40,325 bases of DNA from PVC group bacterium (GCA_003551625.1 PUNC01000063.1:1-40325); one strand, 5' to 3'; shown: positions 18,277 to 27,966, counted from the stretch's first letter. Made by a program: numbers and translations. Notes: generated from the letters alone by a model not told the origin.

Positions 18277-20339
18277 TCTTCGGGAAGGATCTCCACGGCC
18301 AGGTTGGTCGAGCGCGGACTGGTGGAGAGGGTGGGGAGGCCGCGGGTGGCGTAGAACATAGTGGAGGAGAGGTCGCGGTGCTGAAAAGGGATCCGGTCGA
18401 AATATACCTGGGCGCCCTCGTTCCAGGTGTTGCCGACGAAAAGCCTTCCCTCCGGGGCGGTGATCTCCCACCAGCTCCAATCGCCGGTCCTGATCGCGGT
18501 CAGCAGCGGGGAGCGGGAGATCTCGGTGTCGGGCCGCCCGTCCCCGGTGGTGTCGGAGTAGGCCAGGATGTAGAACCCTCCGTCGTCGCCGGCGGCGGCG
18601 TGCTGGACCTTGACCCGGACCCGGTCGCCCGGGGAGAAGGGCGCGGTCACCTGCCAGACCTGTACCCGGTGCCCGGGAGTGGTGCGGACGTGGACGTGGG
18701 GCGGCGGGGCTTCGGCCGGAGGCAGGCGGAACTCGCCCGCCCCTACCAGCTCTCGCCGCATCCGTTCGATATCCGCGCTCCGGAACAGGTTGGCCACCCC
18801 CACCCCGATCAGCAGGATCAGCAGGGCCGCCAGGAACTTGGCCCAGGGCGGGGCGGGGGGCGGCGGGGGAAGGGAGGGGTCCCGGCTTTTCTTCCCGGCG
18901 AACCAGAGGACGGCGCCGCCCAGCAGCCAGAGCAGGTAGAGGGGATAGAGGCCGGCCTGGCCTCTCAAGCCGGCAACCATCCCGAGATTAAAGGCGTTGA
19001 ATTCGGCTGAGATCACGTTATTCACCTGGAAAGTGGTTTCACGGTTGAGGGCAAGGTTTCCCCCGAGAAAGGCCGGCAGGTATAGGTCGTGAAAGGGCCG
19101 GCGGACGTATTCCTCCGGCCGGACCGAGGTGGCGGCCAGGTTGAGAAAGATCGATACCGCCGCCGCCAGCGCCGCCAGCCGCGGGAACCGGACAATGAAG
19201 AAAAAAGCGAGCAGGACCAGCCAGGGCAGGATCTCCATCGCGTGCCGCGGCCCCAGCGCTCTCCCGCCTTGCCAGTAAGGGTATATCACGTTGAGGAGAA
19301 AGTAAACCAGGCAGAGCGGGAGCAGGCAGCCCAAAAGCGCCCCCCCGCCTTTTCGCCGGGCCAGGTAGTAGGCCCCGGGGAAGATCAGGATCAGGAAGGG
19401 AGAGAGGTGGAAGAAGCCGCGGTAAGGGCCGAACGATGTCTGGTAAAGGGCGTTGACGAATTCTCTATCCCGGAAGGCGAAACCCAGGATGGGACCGCGC
19501 CGGTAGGCGGCGTGGGCGGCGGCGCTGTGATCGAAGTAGGCGATATAGAAGGGGTTTTGGAATACCAGGGTGTTGTAGGTCAGCAGGACCGCGGCCGGCC
19601 CGGCCAGCCCCAGGAGGAAGAGGAGGATATACTTTCCTTTTTTCGCCCAGTCGCCCCGGGACGTGATGAAAGTTCCGAAACAGAAGATCGACAGGACCGT
19701 GACGATGAAGGCGACCGGGTATTCGGTGACCGCCGCCCCCCCGCCGGCCAGTCCGGCCAGGAAGACGTACCTGCCGCCGTTTTTGCTTCCCGGTTCCTTT
19801 ATCAGGTACCGGTAGAGCAGGTAGAACGAGGTCAGCGCGAAGACCGTGCTTGGAACGTGACCGTAAAGGACGGTGGAATAGGCGAAGACCGGGGTGCCGA
19901 GGAAAAGGGCGAAGACGGCGGCCAGCCGGGGAAAGACTCCTTCGTGGAAGAGGCCGAGCAGGCGGAAGAAGACGACGCCCCCAAAAGCCGAAATCAGGCC
20001 GGCCACGGCGACCGTGGTCAGCCAGCAGGAGAAGAGATGGAAGAAATCCTCCGAGTAGGCCCGGACCAGGGCCGGCCGCAGCCGCGAGACCAGCCAGTAG
20101 GGGGTGATGCCCATCAGGCTGACCCCCGGCGCCTTGTTCGGATAGAGCCTGTTTTCCACCTGGACGATGTCGTGGGAGGGGGCGAAGCGGCCGAGGTTGA
20201 GCTGCCCCAGCTCGACCACCGAGCGGATCTGGTCGAGCCGCGAATTCTGGTTGGCCCCGCCGCCCTGGTAGAAGTAGGCGAAGCTCAGAAACAGGACAAT
20301 AAAAATCGTTGTCTCCAGTGTCTTCTTTCGGAGGATCAT
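18273..20339 (-). CDS. GT-C-like membrane protein with the shared C-terminal DTTGDG domain
   Basis: A 688-residue protein with a first transmembrane helix (about 9-25), then QGGGANQNSRLDQIRSVVE and NKAPGVSLMG, a pattern I associate with a bacterial family of predicted GT-C membrane glycosyltransferases. About ten helices follow to about residue 525. A helix near 505-520 precedes the C-terminal domain (about 545-685): VWQVTAP, VQHAAAGDDGGFYI, YSDTTGDGRPD (about 595-605), WSWWEI, LFVGNTW and STNLAVEI. It is translationally coupled to the next GT-C gene, so two fused proteins are made together. The 187-bp gap upstream, shared with the divergent GT-C gene at 20527, is AT-rich around 20410-20455 and probably holds divergent promoters, but no convincing pair of boxes was found. 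Confidence 0.82.
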   Translation of the reverse strand: MILRKKTLETTIFIVLFLSFAYFYQGGGANQNSRLDQIRSVVELGQLNLGRFAPSHDIVQVENRLYPNKAPGVSLMGITPYWLVSRLRPALVRAYSEDFFHLFSCWLTTVAVAGLISAFGGVVFFRLLGLFHEGVFPRLAAVFALFLGTPVFAYSTVLYGHVPSTVFALTSFYLLYRYLIKEPGSKNGGRYVFLAGLAGGGAAVTEYPVAFIVTVLSIFCFGTFITSRGDWAKKGKYILLFLLGLAGPAAVLLTYNTLVFQNPFYIAYFDHSAAAHAAYRRGPILGFAFRDREFVNALYQTSFGPYRGFFHLSPFLILIFPGAYYLARRKGGGALLGCLLPLCLVYFLLNVIYPYWQGGRALGPRHAMEILPWLVLLAFFFIVRFPRLAALAAAVSIFLNLAATSVRPEEYVRRPFHDLYLPAFLGGNLALNRETTFQVNNVISAEFNAFNLGMVAGLRGQAGLYPLYLLWLLGGAVLWFAGKKSRDPSLPPPPPAPPWAKFLAALLILLIGVGVANLFRSADIERMRRELVGAGEFRLPPAEAPPPHVHVRTTPGHRVQVWQVTAPFSPGDRVRVKVQHAAAGDDGGFYILAYSDTTGDGRPDTEISRSPLLTAIRTGDWSWWEITAPEGRLFVGNTWNEGAQVYFDRIPFQHRDLSSTMFYATRGLPTLSTSPRSTNLAVEILPEE

Positions 20340-20526
20340 TATTTCCCGGGCTTGAATCGGCGGCGCGCGCGTGGTTTTTCAGGGACATCCAGGCTTATGG
20401 ACTTGGAAATGATAATGCTATACTATAAAGGTTATTTACAGGGTATGTATATCATATTGAGGCGTTTCCGGCAGCTTTCTAATACCGTCAAACCAGCCGG
20501 TTGCGTGTGTTTGGCCGGGAGTACCA

Positions 20527-22020
20527 ATGAAAATCGCTCGTTTAGCGGGGATAGTCTTAATTATTTTGTTGGCGGCCGGCGTCCGGGTTTACAGAATTCA
20601 TCGTTACCCGGTCAGAATCGGCCCCTTTGAGGGTATTGCCGGGTATCAAGCGATCTTGATCGCCGAGGGCGACCGGGAGGCGGCGCGGATGGCCTGGACC
20701 AGGGCGCAGCAACCGCTCTACGGTTCAACCGGTATCGGCTGGAATCCGTTTCTGATCTATCCGATGGCGGTTGTTTATCGTCTGATTGGGTTTGACCTCA
20801 GCCATATCGGCATCCGCGTCGTTCCGATAATTTACGGCGTACTCTCGGTGTGGCTGATATATCTCCTGATGTCGGGCCTGTTTGGGACGGCGACAGGGTT
20901 ATCTTCCGCGTTTCTGCTGGCGGTCGCTTCGTGGTTCATCACGATCAGCCGCACCAGCAGCGATTTCAGCGCGACCGTATTTTACTCGATTCTCTGTCTT
21001 TTGATCTACAGCCGCGCCGGGAAGAATGTATTGATGTACCTGTTGCTGGGAGCGTTACTGGCGCTGGGGACATATTTCTACCTGCCCGCGAGGGTGATCT
21101 CCTTGGTGGTCTTTCTTTCCGTCGTCCTGCGTTGTATCTTCGAGCGTGGTTACCTGAAGGCCAGGTGGATGGGGCTGATCCTGATGGCGGGGTCGTTTTA
21201 CGCGCTTTGCCTGGTTCAGGGCCTGGATCCGGTAAGCTATTATGAGGACCTGAGCAGGAAAAGAGCTCACGAGCGCGCCTGGGTCAAACCCGAGTTCCCG
21301 GACAACGTAATTCAGCACAGTTCGATTGCTTACCGCCATTTTTTTGTCAACTGGGGATGGGGAGGGACAAGCGAGCTTTCGTATGAGCGCGATGATGTCG
21401 CCGTCGACCCGATTTCCCGGTGGTTGATCGCGGGTGGATTATTGCTTTCGCTGATAAGGATCAAAAACCACAGATACCGGCTGCTTTTGATATGGCTGAT
21501 ATTTTCCGTCACCCCCCTGGTCCTGACCTCCACCCGTATGAAAAGGGGATTGCTGTTGATTCCGGTATTCTCCTCCCTGGCCGCCGTCGGGCTTTGCGGC
21601 ACCGTGGAGATGATTGTCGGGCTCCTCGATCCTCTGAAAAACAGGCCGGGTGTATTGAGGAAGTTATGGTTTACGGGAAGGATTATCGGCGTCGGAGTAA
21701 TCTGTTATGCGCTCTTCCTGGCGGGGAAAGCGAACCTTGACAATTATTTCGGGGAATACGCGCGGATGGAATCCCGTCTGCTGGAAAGGCGGGACCGGTG
21801 GGCCTTATGTCTGGAGCAAGTAAGTGTGTTGGAGGAAAAAGATTTATACACGGATTGTTGGCTGGGAGAGCCTTACCGAACGGGGGAGTATCTGTCCAGG
21901 TGTGTCGGAAAGGGAAACCGTCTCTTTCAACTGCCGCCTGTGGAAGCGCGGAGGGAATTCAGGCGGTCGGAAAGGCCGGCCGTGTTATACCTCAAGAGCG
22001 GGGAAAGAGAAGAAAAATAA
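20527..22020 (+). CDS. GT-C (PMT/ArnT-like) membrane glycosyltransferase without the shared domain
   Basis: A 497-residue polytopic protein. The N-terminal helix (about 6-20) is followed by RVYRIHRYPVRIGPFEGIAGYQ; the acidic residue of the F-E-G sits where the GT-C catalytic acid is expected, as in the Y-E-G of the genes at 22057 and 25797. Roughly ten further helices reach about residue 400, and a C-terminal soluble tail of about 90 residues has no D-T-T-G-D-G loop. The base composition looks less GC-rich than that of its neighbours, with more AT-ending codons, which may mark a later arrival. It ends 36 bases from the convergent GT-C gene, with no clear terminator between. Confidence 0.82.
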   Translation: MKIARLAGIVLIILLAAGVRVYRIHRYPVRIGPFEGIAGYQAILIAEGDREAARMAWTRAQQPLYGSTGIGWNPFLIYPMAVVYRLIGFDLSHIGIRVVPIIYGVLSVWLIYLLMSGLFGTATGLSSAFLLAVASWFITISRTSSDFSATVFYSILCLLIYSRAGKNVLMYLLLGALLALGTYFYLPARVISLVVFLSVVLRCIFERGYLKARWMGLILMAGSFYALCLVQGLDPVSYYEDLSRKRAHERAWVKPEFPDNVIQHSSIAYRHFFVNWGWGGTSELSYERDDVAVDPISRWLIAGGLLLSLIRIKNHRYRLLLIWLIFSVTPLVLTSTRMKRGLLLIPVFSSLAAVGLCGTVEMIVGLLDPLKNRPGVLRKLWFTGRIIGVGVICYALFLAGKANLDNYFGEYARMESRLLERRDRWALCLEQVSVLEEKDLYTDCWLGEPYRTGEYLSRCVGKGNRLFQLPPVEARREFRRSERPAVLYLKSGEREEK

Positions 22021-22056
22021 TAACGGTCCCTTTCAAAAGAAATGGGCCGAGAATAT

Positions 22057-24204
22057 TCACGGCAGGCAGATATAGTAGGGCCAGGGTTTCAAATCCTCCC
22101 TCTTTTTCACAATCGCGCCGGGGCCAAAGGCTTCTTCGAAGCGTTCCACCAGACTCCCGTCCTTGAAAACAAACCCGGTTGTTCCGGGAGCCTTCTCCCG
22201 GACCTTGGCCAGGGCGATTTCAAGGTCCCGGGGGTGAACATAGGCGTAGCCGGTCTCGTGGGCCCGGCCGGGAGTCCCTCTCATTGGGAAGTCCCATTCC
22301 AGATGATAATGGAGCCCTCCCACCAGCGGGTAGGTGATGAAATCTATGATGCGGTTATGGAGATACAGAGGTCCCGGACCGATCACGATGTAAAAGTAGC
22401 GCTGGTCGAGGTTGTCCCTTATGAACTCGGCGCGGTCCCTCCGCGATTCTACGACTTTATGCGGCCGCCGGGGAGTGGCGAAGGTGATGTAATACGTGGC
22501 CAGGGTGAAGATCGCGATGAATGCGGCGGTGATAAAACCCGCCGCCGGCCGGCAAAACCGGGAAAGACCCGCGGACGCGGAGTCGAATAAAATCGTAAAC
22601 GGCCGGGCGGCGAAGACGGTGAAGGGTATGATCAGCAGCATCAGATGACGCGGAGCCGCTTTGTCGAGGAAAGGGGCCAGGAGCACCTGGGGCAGCAGCC
22701 CGAAGAAGACCAGGAGAAGAGAGAAGAAATTCAAATCCTCTTTCCACTTCCAGACCGCGACGGCGGCTCCCGCCAGCGCGAAAGCAATGACCAGCGGGTG
22801 AAATAGCGCCAGCCGGCTGGGGAAGAGGAATTCGCTGTGGGAGGCGATGAATAGATAGCGGAAGGTGCGTTGCAGGTTTACCGCCAGGTAACTGAAGGCC
22901 CATTTCAGTTCCGGCTGTTGCGTGACTTCCCAGTCCGGCCCCCGGCGCTGCCAGATCATATTCGGCCCCTGCCTGCCCACGCCCACCAGCCAGGACCATA
23001 CTCCCAAGCCCGAGAGTTGGGCGATGATAACCACGGTCGCGGCCAGGACGAGGATCCCGGGCCAGTGGCGACGCAAAAAACCTTTCTGAAGAACCGCCCG
23101 GTGAATGATCAGCAGCCCGGCGACCGGAATGATCATCTTCCCAACGATGTAGAAGAGCCAGTAGCTTCCGATCCCGATTCCGGCCAGGGCGTAGCAGGCA
23201 AGGCTCCGGGTTCGGAAGGCCCGGAGCAGCAGCCATCCCACCGCGATAACGTGGATGGTGCTTAAGACCAGGGAAAGTCCCACCCGGCTGAAAATGATGT
23301 GCCAGGGGCAGAGCGCCAGAATGGCGGCGGCGATGACGCCGCCGGCGCGTCCCCGGCGTTCGCTTACCAGGGCGTAAGCGAAGACCGTGGTCAGCGCTCC
23401 GAAGAAAGCGGCCAGCCCCCTCAGGGTGATCACGCTGACGCCGAAAAGGCGGAATAGAAACGCCAGCGGGATGGCGAAAAAGGGCACGCTGTAGGTGTTC
23501 ATTATCGGCCGGTCGATGAAACTCCAGAGTATCCCGATATAGTCCCGGTTGCCTTCCATCACCTCAATTCCCGACAGACCGGTCGTGCCCTCGTAGTCCA
23601 GGAAAGGGCGCGGGTCCAGGTCAAGGCGGTAGTAGTTGATCAGCGCCGCGAAGAGCAGGACCAGGGCGAGGATAATGCCGGTCCGCCGCCGGCTCAATTC
23701 ACGCCCCTCGCTCTTCGGTTGAAGTATCGTCGCGGCGACGGCGGCCGCTCCCGCCGCGCCGACGATGATCCAGAAAGCCCCGAATTCCTTGCGGGCGAGG
23801 AAAGAGGAGGAAAACAGAGCTGTTGTGATGGCGATCCAGGAAAACGCCGTCGCGGCCCGGCGGCAGAAGAACAGGATCAGGGCCAGTATCGCCGCTCCGC
23901 CGGCGATGATCGCGATTTGGGCTGAAGGAGATGTAAGGTAGGAGAATACCGCTTCGCCGCTCCGCACGGCCGAATCGACAAGCGGGCGGAGGAAACCCAG
24001 CGCTCCCGCCTCGTCGCCGGCGCTTGCCACCGCGAGAGCGTAAACAAGGAACGGAACCGCCGCGAGAAAGAGGGCCTGGACGCTCCTTTTCACTGCCGCC
24101 CGCAACCGGTCGGCCAGTCCGCTTTCGGGGGGGAGCAGCCGCCACCCGGCCGCCGCGCAGCCGATTCCGGCGGCGACAATCAGCAAACGCGCCCCCCAGC
24201 TCAC
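22057..24204 (-). CDS. GT-C (PMT-like) membrane glycosyltransferase, partner of the anchored domain protein
   Basis: A 715-residue polytopic protein. About 190 N-terminal residues add several helices not found in the shorter gene at 20527; then comes the GT-C core with YYRLDLDPRPFLDYEG, LFRLFGVSVITLRGLAAFFG and CPWHIIFSRVGLSL. The C-terminal about 100 residues are soluble (RDRAEFIRDNLDQRYFYIVI). I chose the GTG at 24204, whose GTGA overlaps the stop of the small anchored domain gene upstream, indicating co-translation. It is a clear paralogue of the gene at 25797, with the same extra N-terminal region. It has no DTTGDG domain of its own; the domain is supplied by the coupled small protein. 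Confidence 0.85.
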   Translation of the reverse strand: MSWGARLLIVAAGIGCAAAGWRLLPPESGLADRLRAAVKRSVQALFLAAVPFLVYALAVASAGDEAGALGFLRPLVDSAVRSGEAVFSYLTSPSAQIAIIAGGAAILALILFFCRRAATAFSWIAITTALFSSSFLARKEFGAFWIIVGAAGAAAVAATILQPKSEGRELSRRRTGIILALVLLFAALINYYRLDLDPRPFLDYEGTTGLSGIEVMEGNRDYIGILWSFIDRPIMNTYSVPFFAIPLAFLFRLFGVSVITLRGLAAFFGALTTVFAYALVSERRGRAGGVIAAAILALCPWHIIFSRVGLSLVLSTIHVIAVGWLLLRAFRTRSLACYALAGIGIGSYWLFYIVGKMIIPVAGLLIIHRAVLQKGFLRRHWPGILVLAATVVIIAQLSGLGVWSWLVGVGRQGPNMIWQRRGPDWEVTQQPELKWAFSYLAVNLQRTFRYLFIASHSEFLFPSRLALFHPLVIAFALAGAAVAVWKWKEDLNFFSLLLVFFGLLPQVLLAPFLDKAAPRHLMLLIIPFTVFAARPFTILFDSASAGLSRFCRPAAGFITAAFIAIFTLATYYITFATPRRPHKVVESRRDRAEFIRDNLDQRYFYIVIGPGPLYLHNRIIDFITYPLVGGLHYHLEWDFPMRGTPGRAHETGYAYVHPRDLEIALAKVREKAPGTTGFVFKDGSLVERFEEAFGPGAIVKKREDLKPWPYYICLP

Positions 24205-24917
24205 GGTGTTTTGCCCCCAAGTGGAGAATCCGCCGCGTCCGGGTTTCCCGCGGGAAAACTGATCCTCATATTCGTGAACGCCGGCCCGGCCGAACTCACC
24301 GTTGCCGGAGGGAACGAATAAAAAAACCTGTCCGCGAACGGGGAGTCTTCCAGCGGCCACCGGCCGTTACCCCGGTAGATGAAGACTTGGTCCGCTCCCG
24401 GCCAGGCGTTTCCCACGAAGATTGCTTCCGCTTCCGTTTTGAATTCGAAAGCGCTCCAGCGCCCCGGCTCCGGAGCGAAGAGCCAATCGGAGCGGGCGAT
24501 CTCGAGGTCGGGTTTGCCGTCGCCGCCGGTGTCGGCGAAGGCGACGATCTGGAAGGCGCCTTCTTCACCGGCCGCCGCGTGGGCGATCTCCACCTTCACC
24601 CGCGCCGATGTTTTCTTCTCCGGCCTAATCGCCCAGATCCATCCGTGGTAATGGCCGCGGTTGTGATAGATGGAAGTTGTCAGCATTCCTCCCGGCAGCC
24701 CCGGCCGGGGACGCGCGGTCGCGGGCGCGGGTCGGGCCGCCGGTGGGCGCCCGTCCCGGCTGACGCGCGAAAAAAGCGCGCCGGCCCTGAAAATCGTTTC
24801 CGGTTTCGGACCGGCGGGGAGGTAAGGGCGAAGCAGATCATATAGCGCCAAGGCCAGAAGCAGCAGGCCCGCGATGATCAGCAGCCTGGCCGATGATTCG
24901 CGGCTGAATAATCCCAT
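24201..24917 (-). CDS. Membrane-anchored stand-alone DTTGDG-type domain protein
   Basis: A 238-residue protein: transmembrane helix at about 11-28 ending in YDLLRPYLP, an Arg/Pro/Ala-rich linker (about 50-75), then the shared domain (about 80-222): HGWIWAIRPE, IAHAAAGEEGAFQIVAFAD, a TGGDGKPD loop (about 130-137), WSAFEF, IFVGNAW and TNMRISF. The loop has Gly where other copies have Thr. No catalytic motif known to me is seen. The stop overlaps the GTG of the GT-C gene downstream. It is the mirror image of the gene at 25101. A role in guiding, regulating or presenting substrate to the GT-C partner is inferred from fusions of the same domain to other GT-C proteins. Confidence 0.8.
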   Translation of the reverse strand: MGLFSRESSARLLIIAGLLLLALALYDLLRPYLPAGPKPETIFRAGALFSRVSRDGRPPAARPAPATARPRPGLPGGMLTTSIYHNRGHYHGWIWAIRPEKKTSARVKVEIAHAAAGEEGAFQIVAFADTGGDGKPDLEIARSDWLFAPEPGRWSAFEFKTEAEAIFVGNAWPGADQVFIYRGNGRWPLEDSPFADRFFYSFPPATVSSAGPAFTNMRISFPAGNPDAADSPLGGKTP

Positions 24918-25100
24918 ATCGTTTTATCCGGACGCGGCCCCCGGGATGGGAGCATTTTTGCGTAAAGGCTCCAAGTTTCTATATCTTAATTTAATCGGTT
25001 CGGAATGAAAATCATAATGGTTTTCTTTTTCCGGCGCTTCCTTTATGCTATATGAGATTAAACCGCGAGGTTTGGGCTCGATACCGGGAGAAGAATAATC

Positions 25101-25781
25101 GTGAAAATCTTTAACGCCCGTGTCCTGGGAAACTTGCTGATTGTTCTGGGGATCCTGATCCTCCTGGTGGCGGTCTACGACGCCCTCCGGCCGTATTTTC
25201 CGGACCGGGCCTCCTACGATTTCATCGGCCGGTTGAGATCGAGCCTGGACGGTTCCCCCGCTCCGCCGCGGCGACCGCCCCCCCGCCGCCGCCACCCGCT
25301 TCGATCGGCAGCTCCGCCGCTTTTTATCGAAGGAGAGGGTTTGATCACCCGCAATGTTCACTACACCCGGGGCAATTACCACCTCTGGGCGTGGGCGGTG
25401 AAACCGGAAAAGGTGGAAGGCGACCGGGCCAAACTCGAGGCCGCCCACGCCGCGCCCGGCGAGGAGGGCGGTTTCTGGATGGTCGCCTTTGCCGACACCA
25501 CCGGCGACGGCGAGCCGGACCGCGAGATCGCCCGCTCGGACTATCTGACCGCGGAGAAGGCGGGGGAATGGAGCTCTCTGGAGTTTGAGGTTCCGGGAGA
25601 CCGGAGGATCTTCGTGGGGACCACCTGGCCGGAGGAGAGCGACACCGCCGTCTTCCGCACCAACGGGCCCTGGCCGACCGATGACGGCCCCTTTGAAGAC
25701 CGATTTTACCATACGATCAGGCCGGGAAAGGCCGTGACCGCCGGCCCCGCCTACACCAACCTTCGGATCTCGTTTCACTGA
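25101..25781 (+). CDS. Membrane-anchored stand-alone DTTGDG-type domain protein
   Basis: A 226-residue protein, paralogue of the divergent gene at 24201. Transmembrane helix about 9-27 ending in YDALRPYFP, Pro/Arg-rich linker (about 52-68), then the shared domain (about 75-225): LWAWAVKPE, EAAHAAPGEEGGFWMVAFAD, TTGDGEPD (about 133-140), WSSLEF, IFVGTTW and TNLRISF. The GTG start at 25101 has GGGAGAAG upstream. The 183-bp divergent gap (24918-25100) must hold both promoters; it is AT-rich in the middle (about 24975-25060), but I could not assign boxes with confidence. The GT-C gene follows after 15 bp. Confidence 0.8.
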   Translation: MKIFNARVLGNLLIVLGILILLVAVYDALRPYFPDRASYDFIGRLRSSLDGSPAPPRRPPPRRRHPLRSAAPPLFIEGEGLITRNVHYTRGNYHLWAWAVKPEKVEGDRAKLEAAHAAPGEEGGFWMVAFADTTGDGEPDREIARSDYLTAEKAGEWSSLEFEVPGDRRIFVGTTWPEESDTAVFRTNGPWPTDDGPFEDRFYHTIRPGKAVTAGPAYTNLRISFH

Positions 25782-25796
25782 AAAGAATCCTGGTCG

Positions 25797-27911
25797 ATGC
25801 CGAACTTCCTGCCGCCATTGTTGAGGGTGTTGCTTTTCCCCGCCGGTCTGGTCCTGGTGGCCGCGGGCCTGGTTGTCCGGGGCTTCTTCACCCGGCGGGA
25901 ATACCGCGAGGCCAGGTTTAATTCTGCCCTGCTGATTCTGTGCCTGCTTCTGGTCGCCGGGGGGTCCTTCGCGGTCACCGGCGATCTCTATGGACCGCTC
26001 AACCGGCTTTTGGCCCGCGCCGTCGAACCGGCGGTTACCCTGGGCGGAAACCTGGCGACGTTCGTTCCCCGCCATTACCGGACCATCCAGGCCGCCGCCG
26101 GCGCTTTCGCCGTCGCGGCCGCTCTCTTTCTCCTGGCTGTCAAGAAAAGATGGGCCGTTCCCCTGATCTTTCTGCTTTTCGCCGGAGGCCTGGGAATCTG
26201 GGGTGGCTTGCTCCTGGAGCAGGACGAGATGACGGCGGCCCACCTGGTCCTGGCCGCGGCGGCGCTCTACTGCCTGGCCTCGGGTTTTTACAGCTCCCGC
26301 CGGCTGGTCCCGCCGGAAAAGCCGTTCCCCGCCGCGCCCGCTTCCGTTCTCCTCTTCCTGATAATTATCGCCGCCTTCGCGTTGCGGATTTACCGCTTGG
26401 GCGAAATCTCCTACCGCTTCGACAACTACGAAGGCGACTACGGCCTTCTCGCCCTGCGGATGCTGCGGGGGGAAGCCGTCACCAGCCATCTCTGGCTCTT
26501 CACCGGCTGGCGGGGTTTGGGTCATCTCAGCCTTTCCCCGGTTTACGGCCGGCAGTTGTCCTGGCTCTTCCGGCTGTTCGGCGTTGACATTCAGAGCCTG
26601 AAACTGCTCCCGGCGCTCTACGGCACCCTGACGGTGGCGCTTACTTACGGGATCGTCAATATTCTCTTTGGGAGAAGGCCGGCCCTGCTCAGCGCTTTCA
26701 TTCTCGCCGTCTCCCCGATGCATATCAACTACAGCCGGATCGGCCTGCTCCTCTGCTCCACGCTCACGGTGGGGATGGCGATGGTCTATTTTTTTCTCAA
26801 GGGCGCCTTCCATCGCAAGCTCTGGGCCTGGCTTCTTCTGGGCGTGGTCGCGTCTTTTGCCGGTTACTACTATTCCCCGGTCCGGTTTCCCCTCCTGGTC
26901 TGCGGAGTCGTCTTCGCCGGCTGCAGCCTGACCATCCGCCGGTTTTTCGTCCGCAACCTGCCCGGCCTGCTGGTCTTCGTCCTGGTTGTCACCGCTTTTG
27001 CCGTGGCCTTCAACATTCCGACCTGGGACCTGATCGCGCCCCGCTTTGAGGCCTACGAATCGGTCTGGCACCGCACGATGGATCACCAGTGGACGCGGGA
27101 GGCCGACTACATCCGGGGCATCCCCCTGGTCCGGGACAACGCCGAGCGGCTGATCCAGGCTTTTTTCATCGACCGCGCCTTCAACTATGATCCCTGGCCG
27201 CGGGGAAACCTTTACTTCAATCCGGCCGTTTCCATCCTGGCCCTGCTGGGGATCGCCTACAGCCTCAGCCGGATCAGAAAGACCAATTATCTCCTGCTCC
27301 TCTTCTTCACCGGTGTATTCCTGATGCCGAACATCCTGTCCCGACCGGCGGTGACCACGCGGAGAACGATGATGGCCTGGCCTTTTATCAGCTGCCTGGC
27401 CGCCCTGCCGCTCTCCCAGCTCCTGAAGAAGTCCTCGGAGCTTTTCGAGCGACCGGCGAGGGCGGTGGTCGCGGCGTCGGTGCTGGCCGGAGTCTTGTTG
27501 CTGGGGGCGCACGATGTCAACATCTTCTTTACTTCCGAGCGCGACGCCGGCCTCTGGGAGAAGGAGCGCGCTTTCGCGGAAATAGCCCGCGAACTGTCCC
27601 GGGATTACCGTCTTTACATCGTTCCTCATTCCCAATACAGTCGTCAGGTTATTGAATTTATTCTACAATCGGAGAGTCTGAAGACTCCGGGGGTTAAAGG
27701 CTGGACATACCTGACCTCTCATCAGTTACAGCGGTTGAGCCCGGTGGAAATCGAGCGGGACTCTTCGGCGGCCATACTGATCTATGATAAACGATTAACC
27801 GACGCCGAGTTGAACGCCCTGGCCGGACGGCTGGGATTGGCCGGCCCGGAGAAGAAATTCGGTCGCCACGGGATTCCGGTCGCCGATCTCCTGCGTTCGG
27901 AAGAAGAATAA
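25797..27911 (+). CDS. GT-C (PMT-like) membrane glycosyltransferase, partner of the anchored domain protein
   Basis: A 704-residue polytopic protein built like its paralogue at 22057: an extra N-terminal block of helices (about 1-190), then the core IYRLGEISYRFDNYEGDYG with the acidic residues of the first extracytoplasmic loop, LFRLFGVDIQSLKLLPALYG, SPMHINYSRIGLLL, and a soluble C-terminal tail (about 595-704). It probably uses a polyprenyl-phosphate sugar. The ATG at 25797 lies 15 bases after the small anchored domain gene, with only a weak ribosome site, so reinitiation or coupling is likely. Downstream at 27967-27989 a GC-rich hairpin (CGCTCCGCGCC pairing with GGCGCGGAGCG) without a T-run could slow or end transcription. 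Confidence 0.85.
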   Translation: MPNFLPPLLRVLLFPAGLVLVAAGLVVRGFFTRREYREARFNSALLILCLLLVAGGSFAVTGDLYGPLNRLLARAVEPAVTLGGNLATFVPRHYRTIQAAAGAFAVAAALFLLAVKKRWAVPLIFLLFAGGLGIWGGLLLEQDEMTAAHLVLAAAALYCLASGFYSSRRLVPPEKPFPAAPASVLLFLIIIAAFALRIYRLGEISYRFDNYEGDYGLLALRMLRGEAVTSHLWLFTGWRGLGHLSLSPVYGRQLSWLFRLFGVDIQSLKLLPALYGTLTVALTYGIVNILFGRRPALLSAFILAVSPMHINYSRIGLLLCSTLTVGMAMVYFFLKGAFHRKLWAWLLLGVVASFAGYYYSPVRFPLLVCGVVFAGCSLTIRRFFVRNLPGLLVFVLVVTAFAVAFNIPTWDLIAPRFEAYESVWHRTMDHQWTREADYIRGIPLVRDNAERLIQAFFIDRAFNYDPWPRGNLYFNPAVSILALLGIAYSLSRIRKTNYLLLLFFTGVFLMPNILSRPAVTTRRTMMAWPFISCLAALPLSQLLKKSSELFERPARAVVAASVLAGVLLLGAHDVNIFFTSERDAGLWEKERAFAEIARELSRDYRLYIVPHSQYSRQVIEFILQSESLKTPGVKGWTYLTSHQLQRLSPVEIERDSSAAILIYDKRLTDAELNALAGRLGLAGPEKKFGRHGIPVADLLRSEEE

Positions 27912-27966
27912 GAGTTTGGTTCGTCAAAAGTCGGACCGGTCCGTCTTTTTATCGCCATGCGCTTTG

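Noticed and set aside
18277-18480. Upstream extension of the GT-C gene at 16066
   Set aside because: The additional 68 residues are translated out of frame from the end of the preceding gene; the ATG at 18276 begins a transmembrane helix and gives a typical ATGA overlap.
20395-20424. Promoter TTATGG - 18 bp - TATACT before the GT-C gene at 20527
   Set aside because: The -35 match is weak and the AT-rich region gives several equally good alternatives on both strands.
24918-25100. Specific divergent promoters between the two anchored-domain genes
   Set aside because: A control region is expected here, but no pair of boxes with good match and spacing stands out on either strand.
24924-27635. 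A 900-codon open frame on the minus strand opposite the anchored-domain and GT-C genes
   Set aside because: It is antisense to two well-supported genes, has low-complexity Gln/Gly/Pro/Arg-rich translation and no recognisable motif; long antisense frames are expected at this GC content.
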